Part shown: positions 18,727-28,265 of the stretch, piece after piece
Position numbering within the stretch: the stretch's first letter is position 1
Layout: the number at the start of each line of letters is the position of its first letter
DNA from: Streptomyces sp. CB09001
GTDB taxonomy: Bacteria > Actinomycetota > Actinomycetes > Streptomycetales > Streptomycetaceae
Assembly (NCBI RefSeq): GCF_003369795.1
Contig: NZ_CP026730.1
Location: forward strand, 1,984,001-2,048,000
Reading direction: 5' to 3'
DNA length: 64,000 nucleotides
Translations under genes and position numbers: made by a program
The notes under the pieces: generated by a model
What the model was told of the DNA's origin: nothing
The model's database searches: none
Seen by the model: only the letters and a program-made list of their open reading frames with translations

Positions 18727-20514
18727 GTGCCCGTCATCACGCCTTTCCGCCGGCCGCCGCAGACAGCCGACGACGACCCCGACACCCCTGGCACACCCGG
18801 ACCCGCCCCGCTGAAGGCCCTCGGGGCCCTCGGGGCCCGCCTCACCCACTGGCGCGCATGGCGCACCCGGCATCCGCGCGCCGCCGTCGTCGTCCGCCGG
18901 GTCACGACGTCCCTTTCGGCCATTCTGGTGTGCGGGGCGCTGCTGCTGCCGAACACGCCGGTGGCCCTGGAGCCCAACCGCTTCGCACGGATCCCGGTGG
19001 AGGCGGTCGTCGCGGCGGTGCTGCTGCTCTGCCTGCCCCGGGTGCCACGGCTGGTGGCGGCCGCGCTGTTCGGGACCGTCCTGGGCGCGCTGACCGTGCT
19101 GAACCTGCTCGACATGGGCTTCACCGAGTACCTGGGCCGGAACTTCAACCTCGTCCTGGACTGGGGCCTGCTCGACGACGCCCAGTCGTTCGTGGCGGAC
19201 TCGATGGGCGGGGCGACGGCGGCCTGGGCCGCGGTGGGCGCCGTCGTGCTGGCCGTCTCGCTGCTGGTGGTGATGGCGCTGGCGGCGGTCCGGCTCGGCG
19301 AACTGCTCGCCGCGCACCGGGAGCGGGCGGCCCGGGGCGCGCTGATGACGGCCACCGTGTGGATGACCTGCGCCTCGCTGGGCCTGCAGACCTTCGGCGT
19401 GCCGGTGGCCACCACGAGTGCCTCCCGGGCGTTGGAGGCACAGGCGCACCGGGTCGTGGACACGCTGCGGGACGAGGCGGCCTTCGCGAAGGAGGCGAAG
19501 GCGGACCGCTTCGGCGCCACCCCCGCCGCCGAGCTGGTGCCGGACCTGCGCGGCAAGGACATGGTCTTCACGTTCATCGAGAGCTACGGCCGCAGCGCGA
19601 TCGAGGACCCGGTGATGGCACCGGGTGTCGACCGGACCCTGGACACGAGCACCGACGCGCTGGCGAAGGCGGGCTTCCACGCCCGCAGCGGCTGGCTGAC
19701 CTCGGCGACGTACGGCGGCAGCAGCTGGCTCGGCCACTCCACCTTCCTGTCCGGCCTGTGGGTGGACAACCAGCAGCGCTACCGCACCGTCACCGCCGGC
19801 GACCACCTCACCCTCACCAAGGCCTTCCGGAAGACCGGCGACTGGGACACGGTCGGGATCATGCCGGGGGTGCAGAAGGCCTGGCCGGAGGCGGACTGGC
19901 ACGGGCTCGACAAGGTCTACGACGCGTTCGACATGGGCTACCGGGGGCCGAAGTTCAGCTGGTCGACGATGCCCGACCAGTACGCGCTGGAGGCGTTCCA
20001 GCGCCTGGAGCACGGCAGGAAGCGCGACCGGCCGCTGCTGGCGGAGGTCATCCTCACCTCCAGCCACCAGCCCTGGGCGCCGATCCCGAGGATGGTCGGC
20101 TGGGACGAGGTCGGTGACGGGTCGATGTACGACGGCATCGAGGCGGCGGGCGTGAAGGCGCCCGACATCATCACCGACTCCGCCCGCTCGAAGGAGGAGT
20201 ACGGCAAGTCGATCCAGTACTCGGTCACCAGTCTCACCCAGTGGCTGGAGCGCTACGGCACCGACGACACCGTCCTCGTCTTCCTCGGCGACCACCAGCC
20301 CCTCGCCCGCGTCAGCGGGAACCACGCGAGCCGGGACGTCCCGGTGTCGATCGTGGCCAGGGACCCGAAGGTGCTCGACGCGCTCGACGGCTGGAACTGG
20401 ACGGAGGGGCTGAAACCGGCCCACGACGCCCCGGTGTGGAAGATGAGTTCCTTCCGCGACCGCTTCCTGACGGCGTACGGCTCGACCCCGCACCCCACCG
20501 GCGCAGGGGGCTGA
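18727..20514 (+). CDS. LTA-synthase-like membrane sulfatase/phosphoglycerol transferase
   Basis: A 595-residue protein. A cytoplasmic N terminus, about five membrane segments (residues about 58-240) and a large extracytoplasmic alkaline-phosphatase-fold domain from about residue 275. The domain shows the family landmarks MVFTFIESYGRSA, a nucleophile-region motif GGSSWLGHSTFLSGL, SSHQPW and FLGDHQPLA. Relatives transfer phosphoglycerol or related groups onto wall polymers. Which polymer is modified here is not known. The GTG start follows GGAAGGA. Its TGA abuts the TGA of the convergent dusB gene within the palindrome TGATCA (20512-20517). Confidence 0.85.
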   Translation: MPVITPFRRPPQTADDDPDTPGTPGPAPLKALGALGARLTHWRAWRTRHPRAAVVVRRVTTSLSAILVCGALLLPNTPVALEPNRFARIPVEAVVAAVLLLCLPRVPRLVAAALFGTVLGALTVLNLLDMGFTEYLGRNFNLVLDWGLLDDAQSFVADSMGGATAAWAAVGAVVLAVSLLVVMALAAVRLGELLAAHRERAARGALMTATVWMTCASLGLQTFGVPVATTSASRALEAQAHRVVDTLRDEAAFAKEAKADRFGATPAAELVPDLRGKDMVFTFIESYGRSAIEDPVMAPGVDRTLDTSTDALAKAGFHARSGWLTSATYGGSSWLGHSTFLSGLWVDNQQRYRTVTAGDHLTLTKAFRKTGDWDTVGIMPGVQKAWPEADWHGLDKVYDAFDMGYRGPKFSWSTMPDQYALEAFQRLEHGRKRDRPLLAEVILTSSHQPWAPIPRMVGWDEVGDGSMYDGIEAAGVKAPDIITDSARSKEEYGKSIQYSVTSLTQWLERYGTDDTVLVFLGDHQPLARVSGNHASRDVPVSIVARDPKVLDALDGWNWTEGLKPAHDAPVWKMSSFRDRFLTAYGSTPHPTGAGG

Positions 20515-21708
20515 TCAGCCGCCGGAGGTGTCCAGCTCCGCGTCCGCGCCGACGCCCGCGCAGTCGTACGGGTCCTTGAGCCAGCCGTCCGGCAGGACCA
20601 CCCGGTTGTTGCCGGAGGTGCGGCCGCGGGGGCCGTCGGCGCCGGCGGGCCAGGGCTGGTCGAGGTCGAGTTCGTCGAGCCCGGCGCGCAGCGCCTCCAG
20701 GGAGGAGGTGATCGCGAGCCGCTTGCGCATCTCGGAGCCGACGGCGAAGCCCTTGAGGTACCAGGCGACGTGCTTGCGGAAGTCGATGACGCCGCGCGCC
20801 TCGTCGCCGATCCACTCCCCGAGCAGGGTGGCGTGCCGGACCATCACGTCGGCGACCTCGCGCAGGGTCGGCCGTACGAACGAGTCGGTGCGGCCCTCGA
20901 AGGCGGCGACCAGGTCGGCGAAGAGCCACGGCCGTCCGAGGCAGCCGCGTCCGACGACGACGCCGTCGCAGCCGGTCTCCCGCACCATCCTGAGCGCGTC
21001 CTCGGCGGACCAGATGTCGCCGTTGCCGAGGACCGGGATCTCCGGGACGTGCTCCTTGAGGCGGGCGATGGCGTCCCAGTCGGCGGTGCCGCCGTAGTGC
21101 TGGGCGGTGGTGCGGCCGTGCAGGGCGATGGCGCTGACGCCCTCCTCGACGGCGATCCGGCCGGCGTCGAGGTAGGTGAGGTGGTCGTCGTCGAGGCCCT
21201 TGCGCATCTTCATCGTGACGGGCAGGGCACCGGCGCCGGTGACGGCCTCGCGGACGATGGCCCGCAGCAGGTTCCGCTTGTACGGCAGCGCCGAGCCGCC
21301 GCCCTTGCGGGTCACCTTCGGCACCGGGCAGCCGAAGTTCAGGTCGATGTGGTCGGCCAGGTCCTCCTCCGCGATCATGCGGACGGCCTTGCCGACGGTC
21401 ACCGGGTCGACGCCGTACAGCTGGATCGAGCGCGGGGTCTCGGTCGCGTCGAAGTGGATCAGCTGCATGGTCTTCTCGTTGCGCTCGACCAGCGCCCGGG
21501 TGGTGATCATCTCGCTCACGAACAGGCCCTTGCCCCCGCTGGCTCCATCCTTTGATTCGCCTCCGGCGAAGGAACGGCACAGGGTGCGGAACGGCGCGTT
21601 GGTGATCCCGGCCATCGGCGCCAGCACCACGGGCGGCTCGACGGTGTGCGGGCCGATGCGCAGGGGTGCGGCGGTGGTGTCGGGGGCGGGCGTGGTGAGC
21701 GTGGACAT
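20515..21708 (-). CDS. dusB: tRNA-dihydrouridine synthase (DusB type)
   Basis: A 397-residue FMN-dependent enzyme reducing uridines in the tRNA D-loop. TIM-barrel landmarks: LAPMAGITNAPFR (residues 29-41), DLNFGCPVPKVTRKGGGSAL with the catalytic Cys, MKMRKG, ALHGRTTAQHYGG and GNGDIWS. An ESKDGASGGKG insertion after SFAGG occurs at the place where shorter Dus enzymes have none. The ATG at 21708 follows GGGGGA. The C-terminal tail beyond residue 330 fits actinobacterial DusB proteins. Single gene, divergent from the MFS exporter. Confidence 0.94.
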   Translation of the reverse strand: MSTLTTPAPDTTAAPLRIGPHTVEPPVVLAPMAGITNAPFRTLCRSFAGGESKDGASGGKGLFVSEMITTRALVERNEKTMQLIHFDATETPRSIQLYGVDPVTVGKAVRMIAEEDLADHIDLNFGCPVPKVTRKGGGSALPYKRNLLRAIVREAVTGAGALPVTMKMRKGLDDDHLTYLDAGRIAVEEGVSAIALHGRTTAQHYGGTADWDAIARLKEHVPEIPVLGNGDIWSAEDALRMVRETGCDGVVVGRGCLGRPWLFADLVAAFEGRTDSFVRPTLREVADVMVRHATLLGEWIGDEARGVIDFRKHVAWYLKGFAVGSEMRKRLAITSSLEALRAGLDELDLDQPWPAGADGPRGRTSGNNRVVLPDGWLKDPYDCAGVGADAELDTSGG

Positions 21709-21779
21709 TCCCCCATTGTCACGCACACGGGGCGGTGCCCGTAGCGCCCTGTGGACAAAGACCGTGCATCAGTCATTAG

Positions 21780-21809
21780 TTAGACGCACTATCGAAGTAG
21801 GCGTAGGCT
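21780..21809 (+). promoter_or_regulatory. Putative promoter of the MFS gene
   Basis: TTAGAC (21780-21785), 18-base spacer, TAGGCT (21804-21809), immediately followed by a GGAG ribosome-binding site and ATG at 21817. The transcript leader would be very short. Assigned by inspection. Confidence 0.4.
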
Positions 21810-21816
21810 GGAGTTC

Positions 21817-23262
21817 ATGCCCGAGCTCACCCATCGCCGCCGCATGCTCGTGCTCGCCATCTGCTGCATGAGCCTGCTGATCGTGAGTATCGACAACACG
21901 ATCCTCAACGTCGCCCTCCCCTCCATGCAGCGCGACCTGCACGCGAGCACCTCCGGTCTCCAGTGGGCCATCGACGCGTACACGCTGGTGCTGGCCGCGC
22001 TGCTGATGCTGTCCGGCTCCACCGCCGACCGGATCGGCCGCAAGCGGGTCTTCATGACCGGCCTGGTGATCTTCACCCTCGGCTCGCTGCTGTGCTCGCT
22101 GGCCCCCGACCTGTCCTCGCTGATCGTCTTCCGGATGATGCAGGCGGTGGGCGGTTCGATGCTCAACCCGGTGGCGATGTCGATCATCACCAACACCTTC
22201 ACCGACCCCCGCGAGCGCGCCCGCGCGATCGGCGTCTGGGGTGCGGTGGTCGGCATCTCCATGGCCGCCGGTCCCCTGGTGGGCGGGGTGCTGGTGGAGT
22301 CGGTCGGCTGGCGTTCGATCTTCTGGGTCAATCTGCCGGTGGGCCTGGCCGCCCTCCTGCTCACCCTCCGCTTCGTCCCCGAGTCCCGCGCGCCCAAGGC
22401 CCGGCGCCCCGACCCGCTGGGCCAGCTGATGGTGATCGTGCTGTTCGCCTCCCTGACGTACGCGATCATCGAGGCGCCGAACGCCGGGTTGCGCACCGTG
22501 CTGCCCTTCGCGGTGCTGGCGCTCGCCGCGCTGCTCGGCCTGCTCCTGCACGAGCCCCGTCGCGCCGACCCCCTGATCGAGCTGCGCTTCTTCCGGTCGG
22601 CGCCGTTCAGCGGGGCCACCGTCATAGCGATCAGCGCGTTCGCCGCGCTGGGCGGCTTCCTGTTCCTGTCCACGCTGTATCTCCAGAACGTGCGCGGACT
22701 GAGCGCGCTGGAGGCCGGTCTGTGGATGCTGCCGATGGCCGTCCCGACCTTCCTGTGCGCCCCGCTCTCCGGCCGGCTGGTCGGCAGCCGGGGACCGCGC
22801 CTGCCCCTGCTGATCGCGGGCGGCGCGCTGACCGTGAGCGGGACGCTGTTCGCCGCCTTCGAGGCCGAGACCTCCGACGTCACGCTCTTCGCCGGCTACG
22901 TCCTGTTCGGCATCGGCTTCGGCTTCGTCAACGCGCCCATCACCAACACCGCGGTCTCCGGCATGCCCCGGGCCCAGGCCGGGGTCGCCGCTGCCGTCGC
23001 CTCCACCAGCCGCCAGCTGGGCCAGACCCTCGGCGTGGCGGTGGTCGGCGCGGTGCTGGCGGCGGGCGTGGGCGCGTCCTCGTACCGCGACACCTTCGTC
23101 TCCGCCGCCCGCCCCGGCTGGTGGATCCTGGCCGCCTGCGGCCTCGCGGTCCTCGTCCTCGGCGCCGTCACGAGCGGCCGCTGGGCCCGCCGGACGGCGG
23201 AGCGGACGGCCGAGCGCCTGGAGTCGCCGGAGGTGCGGGAGGCGGCGCGGGTGGGGGCGTGA
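21817..23262 (+). CDS. MFS drug/proton antiporter, DHA2 (14-segment) type
   Basis: A 481-residue exporter with about 14 hydrophobic segments. Motif A appears as LLMLSGSTADRIGRKRVF (residues about 62-79), motif D1 as SIDNTILNVALPSM (about 24-37), and motif C as GVWGAVVGISMAAGPLVGG (about 140-158). This is the EmrB/QacA group that exports drugs, dyes or antibiotics using the proton gradient. The cytoplasmic C-terminal tail is charged. The natural substrate is not readable, and no dedicated regulator sits beside it. It stops 7 bases before the stop of the convergent hypothetical gene. Confidence 0.93.
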   Translation: MPELTHRRRMLVLAICCMSLLIVSIDNTILNVALPSMQRDLHASTSGLQWAIDAYTLVLAALLMLSGSTADRIGRKRVFMTGLVIFTLGSLLCSLAPDLSSLIVFRMMQAVGGSMLNPVAMSIITNTFTDPRERARAIGVWGAVVGISMAAGPLVGGVLVESVGWRSIFWVNLPVGLAALLLTLRFVPESRAPKARRPDPLGQLMVIVLFASLTYAIIEAPNAGLRTVLPFAVLALAALLGLLLHEPRRADPLIELRFFRSAPFSGATVIAISAFAALGGFLFLSTLYLQNVRGLSALEAGLWMLPMAVPTFLCAPLSGRLVGSRGPRLPLLIAGGALTVSGTLFAAFEAETSDVTLFAGYVLFGIGFGFVNAPITNTAVSGMPRAQAGVAAAVASTSRQLGQTLGVAVVGAVLAAGVGASSYRDTFVSAARPGWWILAACGLAVLVLGAVTSGRWARRTAERTAERLESPEVREAARVGA

Positions 23263-23269
23263 CGGCGTC

Positions 23270-23812
23270 TCAGACGTAGTCGAAGTACCGGTCGGCCCAC
23301 ACCGCCTGCATGTCGTCGCCCTCGTCGCCCTCGTCGCCCTCGTCGTCGAGGCCGAGCGCCGGGAGCATCTCCACGAAGTCCCGGTCCTCGTCCACCAGGG
23401 TCGGGGTCGGGCCGTCGTACGGCTCCAGCAGCACGTCGAGCGGGACGAAGACGCACCCCGCCGCCGTGCACGTCCCGTCCAGCCACGTCACGAACTCCGC
23501 ACTCAGGTCCGCCGCGGAGTCGGCGGTCCAGTCGCCGCCCGTCCCCGCGGTGACGAAGGCGCCGAAGTTGCTCAGCTCGACCCACAGTCTCCCGGCGGGC
23601 CCGGCGCCGTCCGCGACCGAGAACCTCCCGTACACGCTGGCGTCCTGGTACAGACCGGCGCTGCCGGACGGCCCGAAACGCCGCTCCCGCGCGGCCGTGA
23701 GGAGCGCGAAGCGGTGTTCGCAGGCGTCCGCGTCGAAGTCCCGGGGCCGTTCCCGGTGGTCCGGGTCGTCGTGTGCGCTCAGCAGGGTCCGGATCTCGTC
23801 CAGAGAGAGCAC
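23270..23812 (-). CDS. Acidic cytoplasmic protein of unknown function
   Basis: A 180-residue soluble protein with no recognised domain and no membrane segment. The N-terminal LDEIRTLLSAHDDPDH is followed by a mixed region with RLWVELSNFGAFVT and EFVTWLDGTCTAAGCVFVPLDVLLEPYDG. Near the C terminus is an acidic DDEGDEGDEGDD run made by a tandem nonamer (about 23318-23345), then QAVWADRYFDYV. Two GTG codons compete as starts; the one at 23812 has GAAAGG at workable spacing, while that at 23818 is too close. It lies 37 bases after the P-type ATPase stop on the same strand and may be co-transcribed. Confidence 0.7.
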   Translation of the reverse strand: MLSLDEIRTLLSAHDDPDHRERPRDFDADACEHRFALLTAARERRFGPSGSAGLYQDASVYGRFSVADGAGPAGRLWVELSNFGAFVTAGTGGDWTADSAADLSAEFVTWLDGTCTAAGCVFVPLDVLLEPYDGPTPTLVDEDRDFVEMLPALGLDDEGDEGDEGDDMQAVWADRYFDYV

Positions 23813-23849
23813 GGACACGCCTTTCGGCCGGCGACGACGGACCCGCGCA

Positions 23850-26800
23850 TCATGCCCTCGCGTCCTGCGGCACCGCACCCGATTTCTCCACCGGCAGCCG
23901 CTCCGCCACCTTCGGCCAGTACTTCATCACCGCGTCCTCCATCCCCGGCAGCGCCCGCTGCCCCGCCAGCGCCAGCACGATGGCCGCGGCCACGCCCGTC
24001 CAGGCGACCGGTCCCAGCGGGGTGCAGCCGAAGAGGCGGCTGGCGCCCGGGGTCTGGACGAGGGCGACCAGGGCGGCGGCCGAGCCGAGGGACGTGACCT
24101 GGACCAGGCGGCTGCCGCGGCGGTCGGCGAGGGTCTGGGCGAGCTGTGTGCCGACGACCGCGCACAGGGCCATGGTCGTCGAGCGGCGCCGGGTGCCCGG
24201 CGTGAAGCGGCCCAGCAGCCAGGCCGCGGTCGCCCCGAGTGCCGTGGTCAGGGCCCGGTGCCGGATCTGCCGCATGAGCGGCTCGCCCAGTACCGCCGTG
24301 CCGAGCGGCGCGCCCGCGTCGGCGGCCTCCTGTTCCGGGTCCCCGGTCTTCGTCACCGCGACGGCCATCGCCGGGAACAGGTCGGTGAAGAGGTTGACCA
24401 GCAGCATCTGCCGGGTGGACAGCGGGGCGGCGCCGCCCAGCACCGTGCCGAGGATGCCGAAGCCGACCTCGCCCGCGTTGCCGCCGATCAGGATGGCGAT
24501 GGCGTCGGCGACGCTGTGCCACAGGGCACGCCCCTCCCGCACCGCCTCCACCAGGACCAGCAGGTCGTCGCCCGTGACCACCAGGTCGGCGGCGTTGCGG
24601 GCGGCGGCCGAGCCGCGGGCGCTGATGCCGACGCCGATGTCGGCGGCCCGGATCGCGGCGGCGTCGTTGGCGCCGTCGCCGACCATGCCGACGACCCGCC
24701 CGGCGTCCCGCAGGGACTCGACGACCTGGAGCTTCTGCTCGGGCGCCACCCGGGCCACGACGTCCGCGTCGCGCAGCATCCGGGAGCGGACGGTGCGGTC
24801 GGCGGCGGCGAGTTCGTCGCCGGTGACCACGACCGCGTCCTCGGGCCAGCCCAGGTCGACGGCGATGGCGTGGGCGGTCTGCGGATGGTCGCCGGTCAGC
24901 ACCACGGGCCGTACGCCCGCCTCGCGCAGCCCGCGCACCAGCGCCGGGGAGGTCTCGCGGGGCACGTCGGCGAGCGCCAGCAGCCCGGTGAACTCCAGCT
25001 TCGACGGCGGCTGTTCGAGGACGTCGGCGGCCTTCTCGCCCCTCGCCAGGGGCCGCCGCGCCACCGCGATGATGCGCAGTCCGTCGCGGGCGAGGCGCTG
25101 CGCCACCTCGGCGGTGTGCGCGGGCAGGCCGGCGCAGGCGGGCAGCACCGTCTCCGGCGCGCCCTTGACCACCAGCACGGCGGGGCCGGTCCCGTCCTCG
25201 CGTCCGACGGCGGCGGCGTAGCCCCGGGAGGTCTCGAAGGGCAGGCCCTCCTCCTGCGTCCAGTCGGGGTCGTCCCCGGCCGCGTCCAGGACGGCCTCGT
25301 CGGTGGCGTGGGTGGGCCGGGCGCCGTCGCCGTCCAGCCGGGGGCAGGCGCGCGCGGCGGTCCGTACGGTGTCGGCGGTCTCCGGATCGGCCGCCCGGCG
25401 GACCGTGCCGTCGGTGCCCGCGACCCGGGACAGCCGCAGCCTGTTCTCCGTGAGGGTGCCCGTCTTGTCGAAGCAGACGGTGTCCATCCGGCCGAGCGCC
25501 TCCAGGGTGCGCGGGGTACGCACCAGGACGCCCCGGCGGCTGAGGCGGCGGGCCGCGGCGAGCTGGGCCACGGTCGCCACCAGCGGCAGTCCCTCGGGCA
25601 CCGCGGCCACCGCCACCGACACGCCGCCGGCGACGGCCTGCCGGATCGGCGCCCCGCGCAGCAGCGAGAGCCCGGTCACCGCGGCGCCGCCAGCCAGGGT
25701 GAGCGGCAGCGCCTTGCGGGTCAGCTCCTGGAGCCTGGCCTGCACTCCGGCCGCGGACGGCGTACGGGCCGCCAGCGCGACCGCGCGCGCCGCCTCGGTG
25801 TGGTCGCCGGTGTCGACGACGACGGCGCGGGCCCGCCCGGCCACCACGGTCGTGCCCTCGAAGACCATGCAGTACCGCTCGGCGACGGGGGCGCGGGGCG
25901 CCGGGTCCACGCACTTGTCCACCGGGAGCGACTCACCGGTCAGTGCGGACTCGTCCACCTCCAGACCGTCCTCCCACAGCAGCCGTGCGTCGGCGGGCAC
26001 CACGTCGTCCGCCTTCAGCTCGATCACCTGGCCCGGGTGCAGCTTGGCCGCGTCCACGATCCGCGGCTCGCCCTCCGTCGCGAACTCCGCGGTGTCCGGG
26101 TCGAGTTGCTCCTCGGTGACCCGGGCCTTCTGCTTCTGCTCCGCCAGCAGCCCGGACAGCGCACGCTCGGCGCGCAGCCGCTGGAAGCCGCCGACCAGCG
26201 CGTTCAGGTCGAGGGCGCCGACCACGAGCAGCGCGTCCACGACCGATCCGAGGATCGCGGAGGCGGCCGAACCGACCGCGAGGACCGGGGTGAGCGGGTC
26301 GTCCAGCTCCCCGCGTACGGCCCGGGCCAGCTGCCACGACCAGCGGACCGGGGCCAGCACGGGCACCCGGCCCGCCCGGTCGGCGGCCGTCCGGAGCCGG
26401 GCGGTGGCCTGCTCCACGGCGGTCGGCTCGGGTTCGCGCTCCCGCTCCAGCCGGTCCCGTACGTCCTCCGGGTCCAGCGCGTGCCAGGCGACCCGGGCCC
26501 GGGGGTGCGGGGCGCGGGCCGTCGCCACGCCGATCGCCGCCCGGGTGCCGGACAGCAGGGCCAGCGCCGCGCTCGCGTCGACCGGCGCGTGCCGCATCCC
26601 CAGCAGCGACGACACGCCGCCCCGGCTCCTGCCGCGCGCCTCGCCGACCGCGACCAGCAGTCCGGACAGCGCGGCCCCGGACCGGGCCAGCGTCTGCGAC
26701 CGGCGCCCGACCGCCCGCGCGGCCGGCACCGCCCGCAGCACCCGCCACACGTCGGCGAGCCCCTGCGGCGCGAGCACGTCCGCGCCCCACGCCACCGGGC

Positions 26801-28256
26801 AGTCCCCGTCGGCCAGCGCGACGGCCACGTCCCCGGCGAGCAGCCCTGCCGACACGGACCCGTCGTCGCCGGGCAGTGGCCGTACGACGGTGACGACGCC
26901 GCCCTCTTCGCGCAGTCCGGCCACGACGTCCGCGAGCGGGCGCCCGGCGCCGACGACCTGGTCGGCGAGGCCGGTGAAATCGGCCAGCGCCGGGTCCTCG
27001 ACCATGACCACGCGCAGTCCCGCCCGCCGCGCCGCGTCCAGCACGTCCTCGGTCCACGGGTCCGCGCCCGCGTCCGGCACCCGCAGCGCGCTGGGGTGCA
27101 GTACGACCGTGCGGGCCATCTCCAGCTGCCGCAGCCGCCCGGGATCGCGCACCAGCACACCTGTGCGGGACAGCGCGGCGCTCAGTACGGCGTGGAAGGC
27201 GGCGGGCCCGTAGCGCGCGGCCTTGGGCGAACCGGCGAGCACCGCCTCGGCCGCCTCCGCGACGTCGTGCTTGACGAGCAGGGTCGCGGCGGCGCCCGCC
27301 ACGCTGCCCGCCGAGGCGTGGGCGGCGTAGTCCTGGGCCGGTGAGGTGCGCGGCGCCGGACGCAGGGCGGGTACGGCGGGCAGGCTGCCCCGGCCGGGGA
27401 CGCACAGCTGGTCGTGCACGACCTCGAAGGCGGCCCCGCGCGCCACCGCCTCCGTCAACTGGCAGACGCGCAGCGCCCCGTCGAGCACCAGCGAGGTGGG
27501 GCTCTGCCCGGCACCGTGGACGGCCGCGTTGGCGGCGGCCAGCGCGACGTCCATGCGGTGCTCGCCGAGCCGCTCGCCCAGCCAGGCGCGGAAGGCCGGG
27601 TTCTCGCGCAGCAGCGTCGCGACGGCGGTGACCAGGCGGGGCGAGGGCGGCAGCCGCAGCCGCGCGCCGGTCACGGCGGCGGCGATGCCCAGCACGTCGG
27701 CGCCGAGCGCGGTCGCCGCGACCCGCACGGGGGCGGGGTCGCCGGGGTGGTCCGGCTCGTCCACCGGGTCGTCCGAGGCGGCGGGTGCGGCCTGGTCCGC
27801 CCGGGTGAGTCCGTGGCGTTCGGCGAGTTCGACGGCGTGGTCCACGACGCGGTCGGTGAGCGTGTCCTCGGTGGCGGTCACCACCAGCCGGGCCAGACCG
27901 GTGTCCCAGTAGGCGAGCAGCACGTCCGGGTGCTCGGCCAGTGCCGCCGCCACCCGCCGTCCCACCCGCTGCGTACCGCCCGCCCGGCGCACCTCGTCCC
28001 CCGCGACCGGCCGCAGCGCGAGGTGCGCCCGGGGTCCGGCCCGCCAGTCCCGCGACCCCCCGGGCAGCGCCGCGCGGGCCACCCGGGCCGCCCGCGCCGC
28101 GAAGTCGGCGCCGCGCACACCGGCCCGCGCGGTGCCCGCCGCCGCTCCGGCCGCCGCGCCCACGGCGGGCGCGGTGCCGCGCGCGAGCAGCCGGGGCCCG
28201 GCCAGCACCAGCCCCGTGACCGCGTCCTGGGAACGCGTCAGCAGTCCACCGGCCAT
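23850..28256 (-). CDS. Very large P-type ATPase with long N-terminal extension
   Basis: A 1468-residue ion pump, about 500 residues longer than most P-type ATPases. The first 600 or so residues have Ala-rich segments and two soluble-looking regions without metal-binding CxxC motifs. The canonical core follows: actuator motif TGES around Glu775, membrane motif VAAVPEGLP, phosphorylation site DKTGTLT at Asp930, nucleotide-domain KGAPE, TGDHPQTA, and hinge GDGANDAAAIRAADIG. The PEGLP motif resembles P2-type pumps and the size resembles mycobacterial CtpI-like proteins, so Ca2+, Mg2+ or another cation is possible; specificity cannot be set. It starts 9 bases after the histone-like membrane protein. 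Confidence 0.9.
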   Translation of the reverse strand: MAGGLLTRSQDAVTGLVLAGPRLLARGTAPAVGAAAGAAAGTARAGVRGADFAARAARVARAALPGGSRDWRAGPRAHLALRPVAGDEVRRAGGTQRVGRRVAAALAEHPDVLLAYWDTGLARLVVTATEDTLTDRVVDHAVELAERHGLTRADQAAPAASDDPVDEPDHPGDPAPVRVAATALGADVLGIAAAVTGARLRLPPSPRLVTAVATLLRENPAFRAWLGERLGEHRMDVALAAANAAVHGAGQSPTSLVLDGALRVCQLTEAVARGAAFEVVHDQLCVPGRGSLPAVPALRPAPRTSPAQDYAAHASAGSVAGAAATLLVKHDVAEAAEAVLAGSPKAARYGPAAFHAVLSAALSRTGVLVRDPGRLRQLEMARTVVLHPSALRVPDAGADPWTEDVLDAARRAGLRVVMVEDPALADFTGLADQVVGAGRPLADVVAGLREEGGVVTVVRPLPGDDGSVSAGLLAGDVAVALADGDCPVAWGADVLAPQGLADVWRVLRAVPAARAVGRRSQTLARSGAALSGLLVAVGEARGRSRGGVSSLLGMRHAPVDASAALALLSGTRAAIGVATARAPHPRARVAWHALDPEDVRDRLEREREPEPTAVEQATARLRTAADRAGRVPVLAPVRWSWQLARAVRGELDDPLTPVLAVGSAASAILGSVVDALLVVGALDLNALVGGFQRLRAERALSGLLAEQKQKARVTEEQLDPDTAEFATEGEPRIVDAAKLHPGQVIELKADDVVPADARLLWEDGLEVDESALTGESLPVDKCVDPAPRAPVAERYCMVFEGTTVVAGRARAVVVDTGDHTEAARAVALAARTPSAAGVQARLQELTRKALPLTLAGGAAVTGLSLLRGAPIRQAVAGGVSVAVAAVPEGLPLVATVAQLAAARRLSRRGVLVRTPRTLEALGRMDTVCFDKTGTLTENRLRLSRVAGTDGTVRRAADPETADTVRTAARACPRLDGDGARPTHATDEAVLDAAGDDPDWTQEEGLPFETSRGYAAAVGREDGTGPAVLVVKGAPETVLPACAGLPAHTAEVAQRLARDGLRIIAVARRPLARGEKAADVLEQPPSKLEFTGLLALADVPRETSPALVRGLREAGVRPVVLTGDHPQTAHAIAVDLGWPEDAVVVTGDELAAADRTVRSRMLRDADVVARVAPEQKLQVVESLRDAGRVVGMVGDGANDAAAIRAADIGVGISARGSAAARNAADLVVTGDDLLVLVEAVREGRALWHSVADAIAILIGGNAGEVGFGILGTVLGGAAPLSTRQMLLVNLFTDLFPAMAVAVTKTGDPEQEAADAGAPLGTAVLGEPLMRQIRHRALTTALGATAAWLLGRFTPGTRRRSTTMALCAVVGTQLAQTLADRRGSRLVQVTSLGSAAALVALVQTPGASRLFGCTPLGPVAWTGVAAAIVLALAGQRALPGMEDAVMKYWPKVAERLPVEKSGAVPQDARA

Positions 28257-28265
28257 GGCGCTCCC

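Noticed and set aside
23310..27344. 1344-codon open frame opposite the P-type ATPase
   Set aside because: No domain, low-complexity GC-driven composition, and complete overlap with a gene carrying all P-type ATPase motifs on the other strand.
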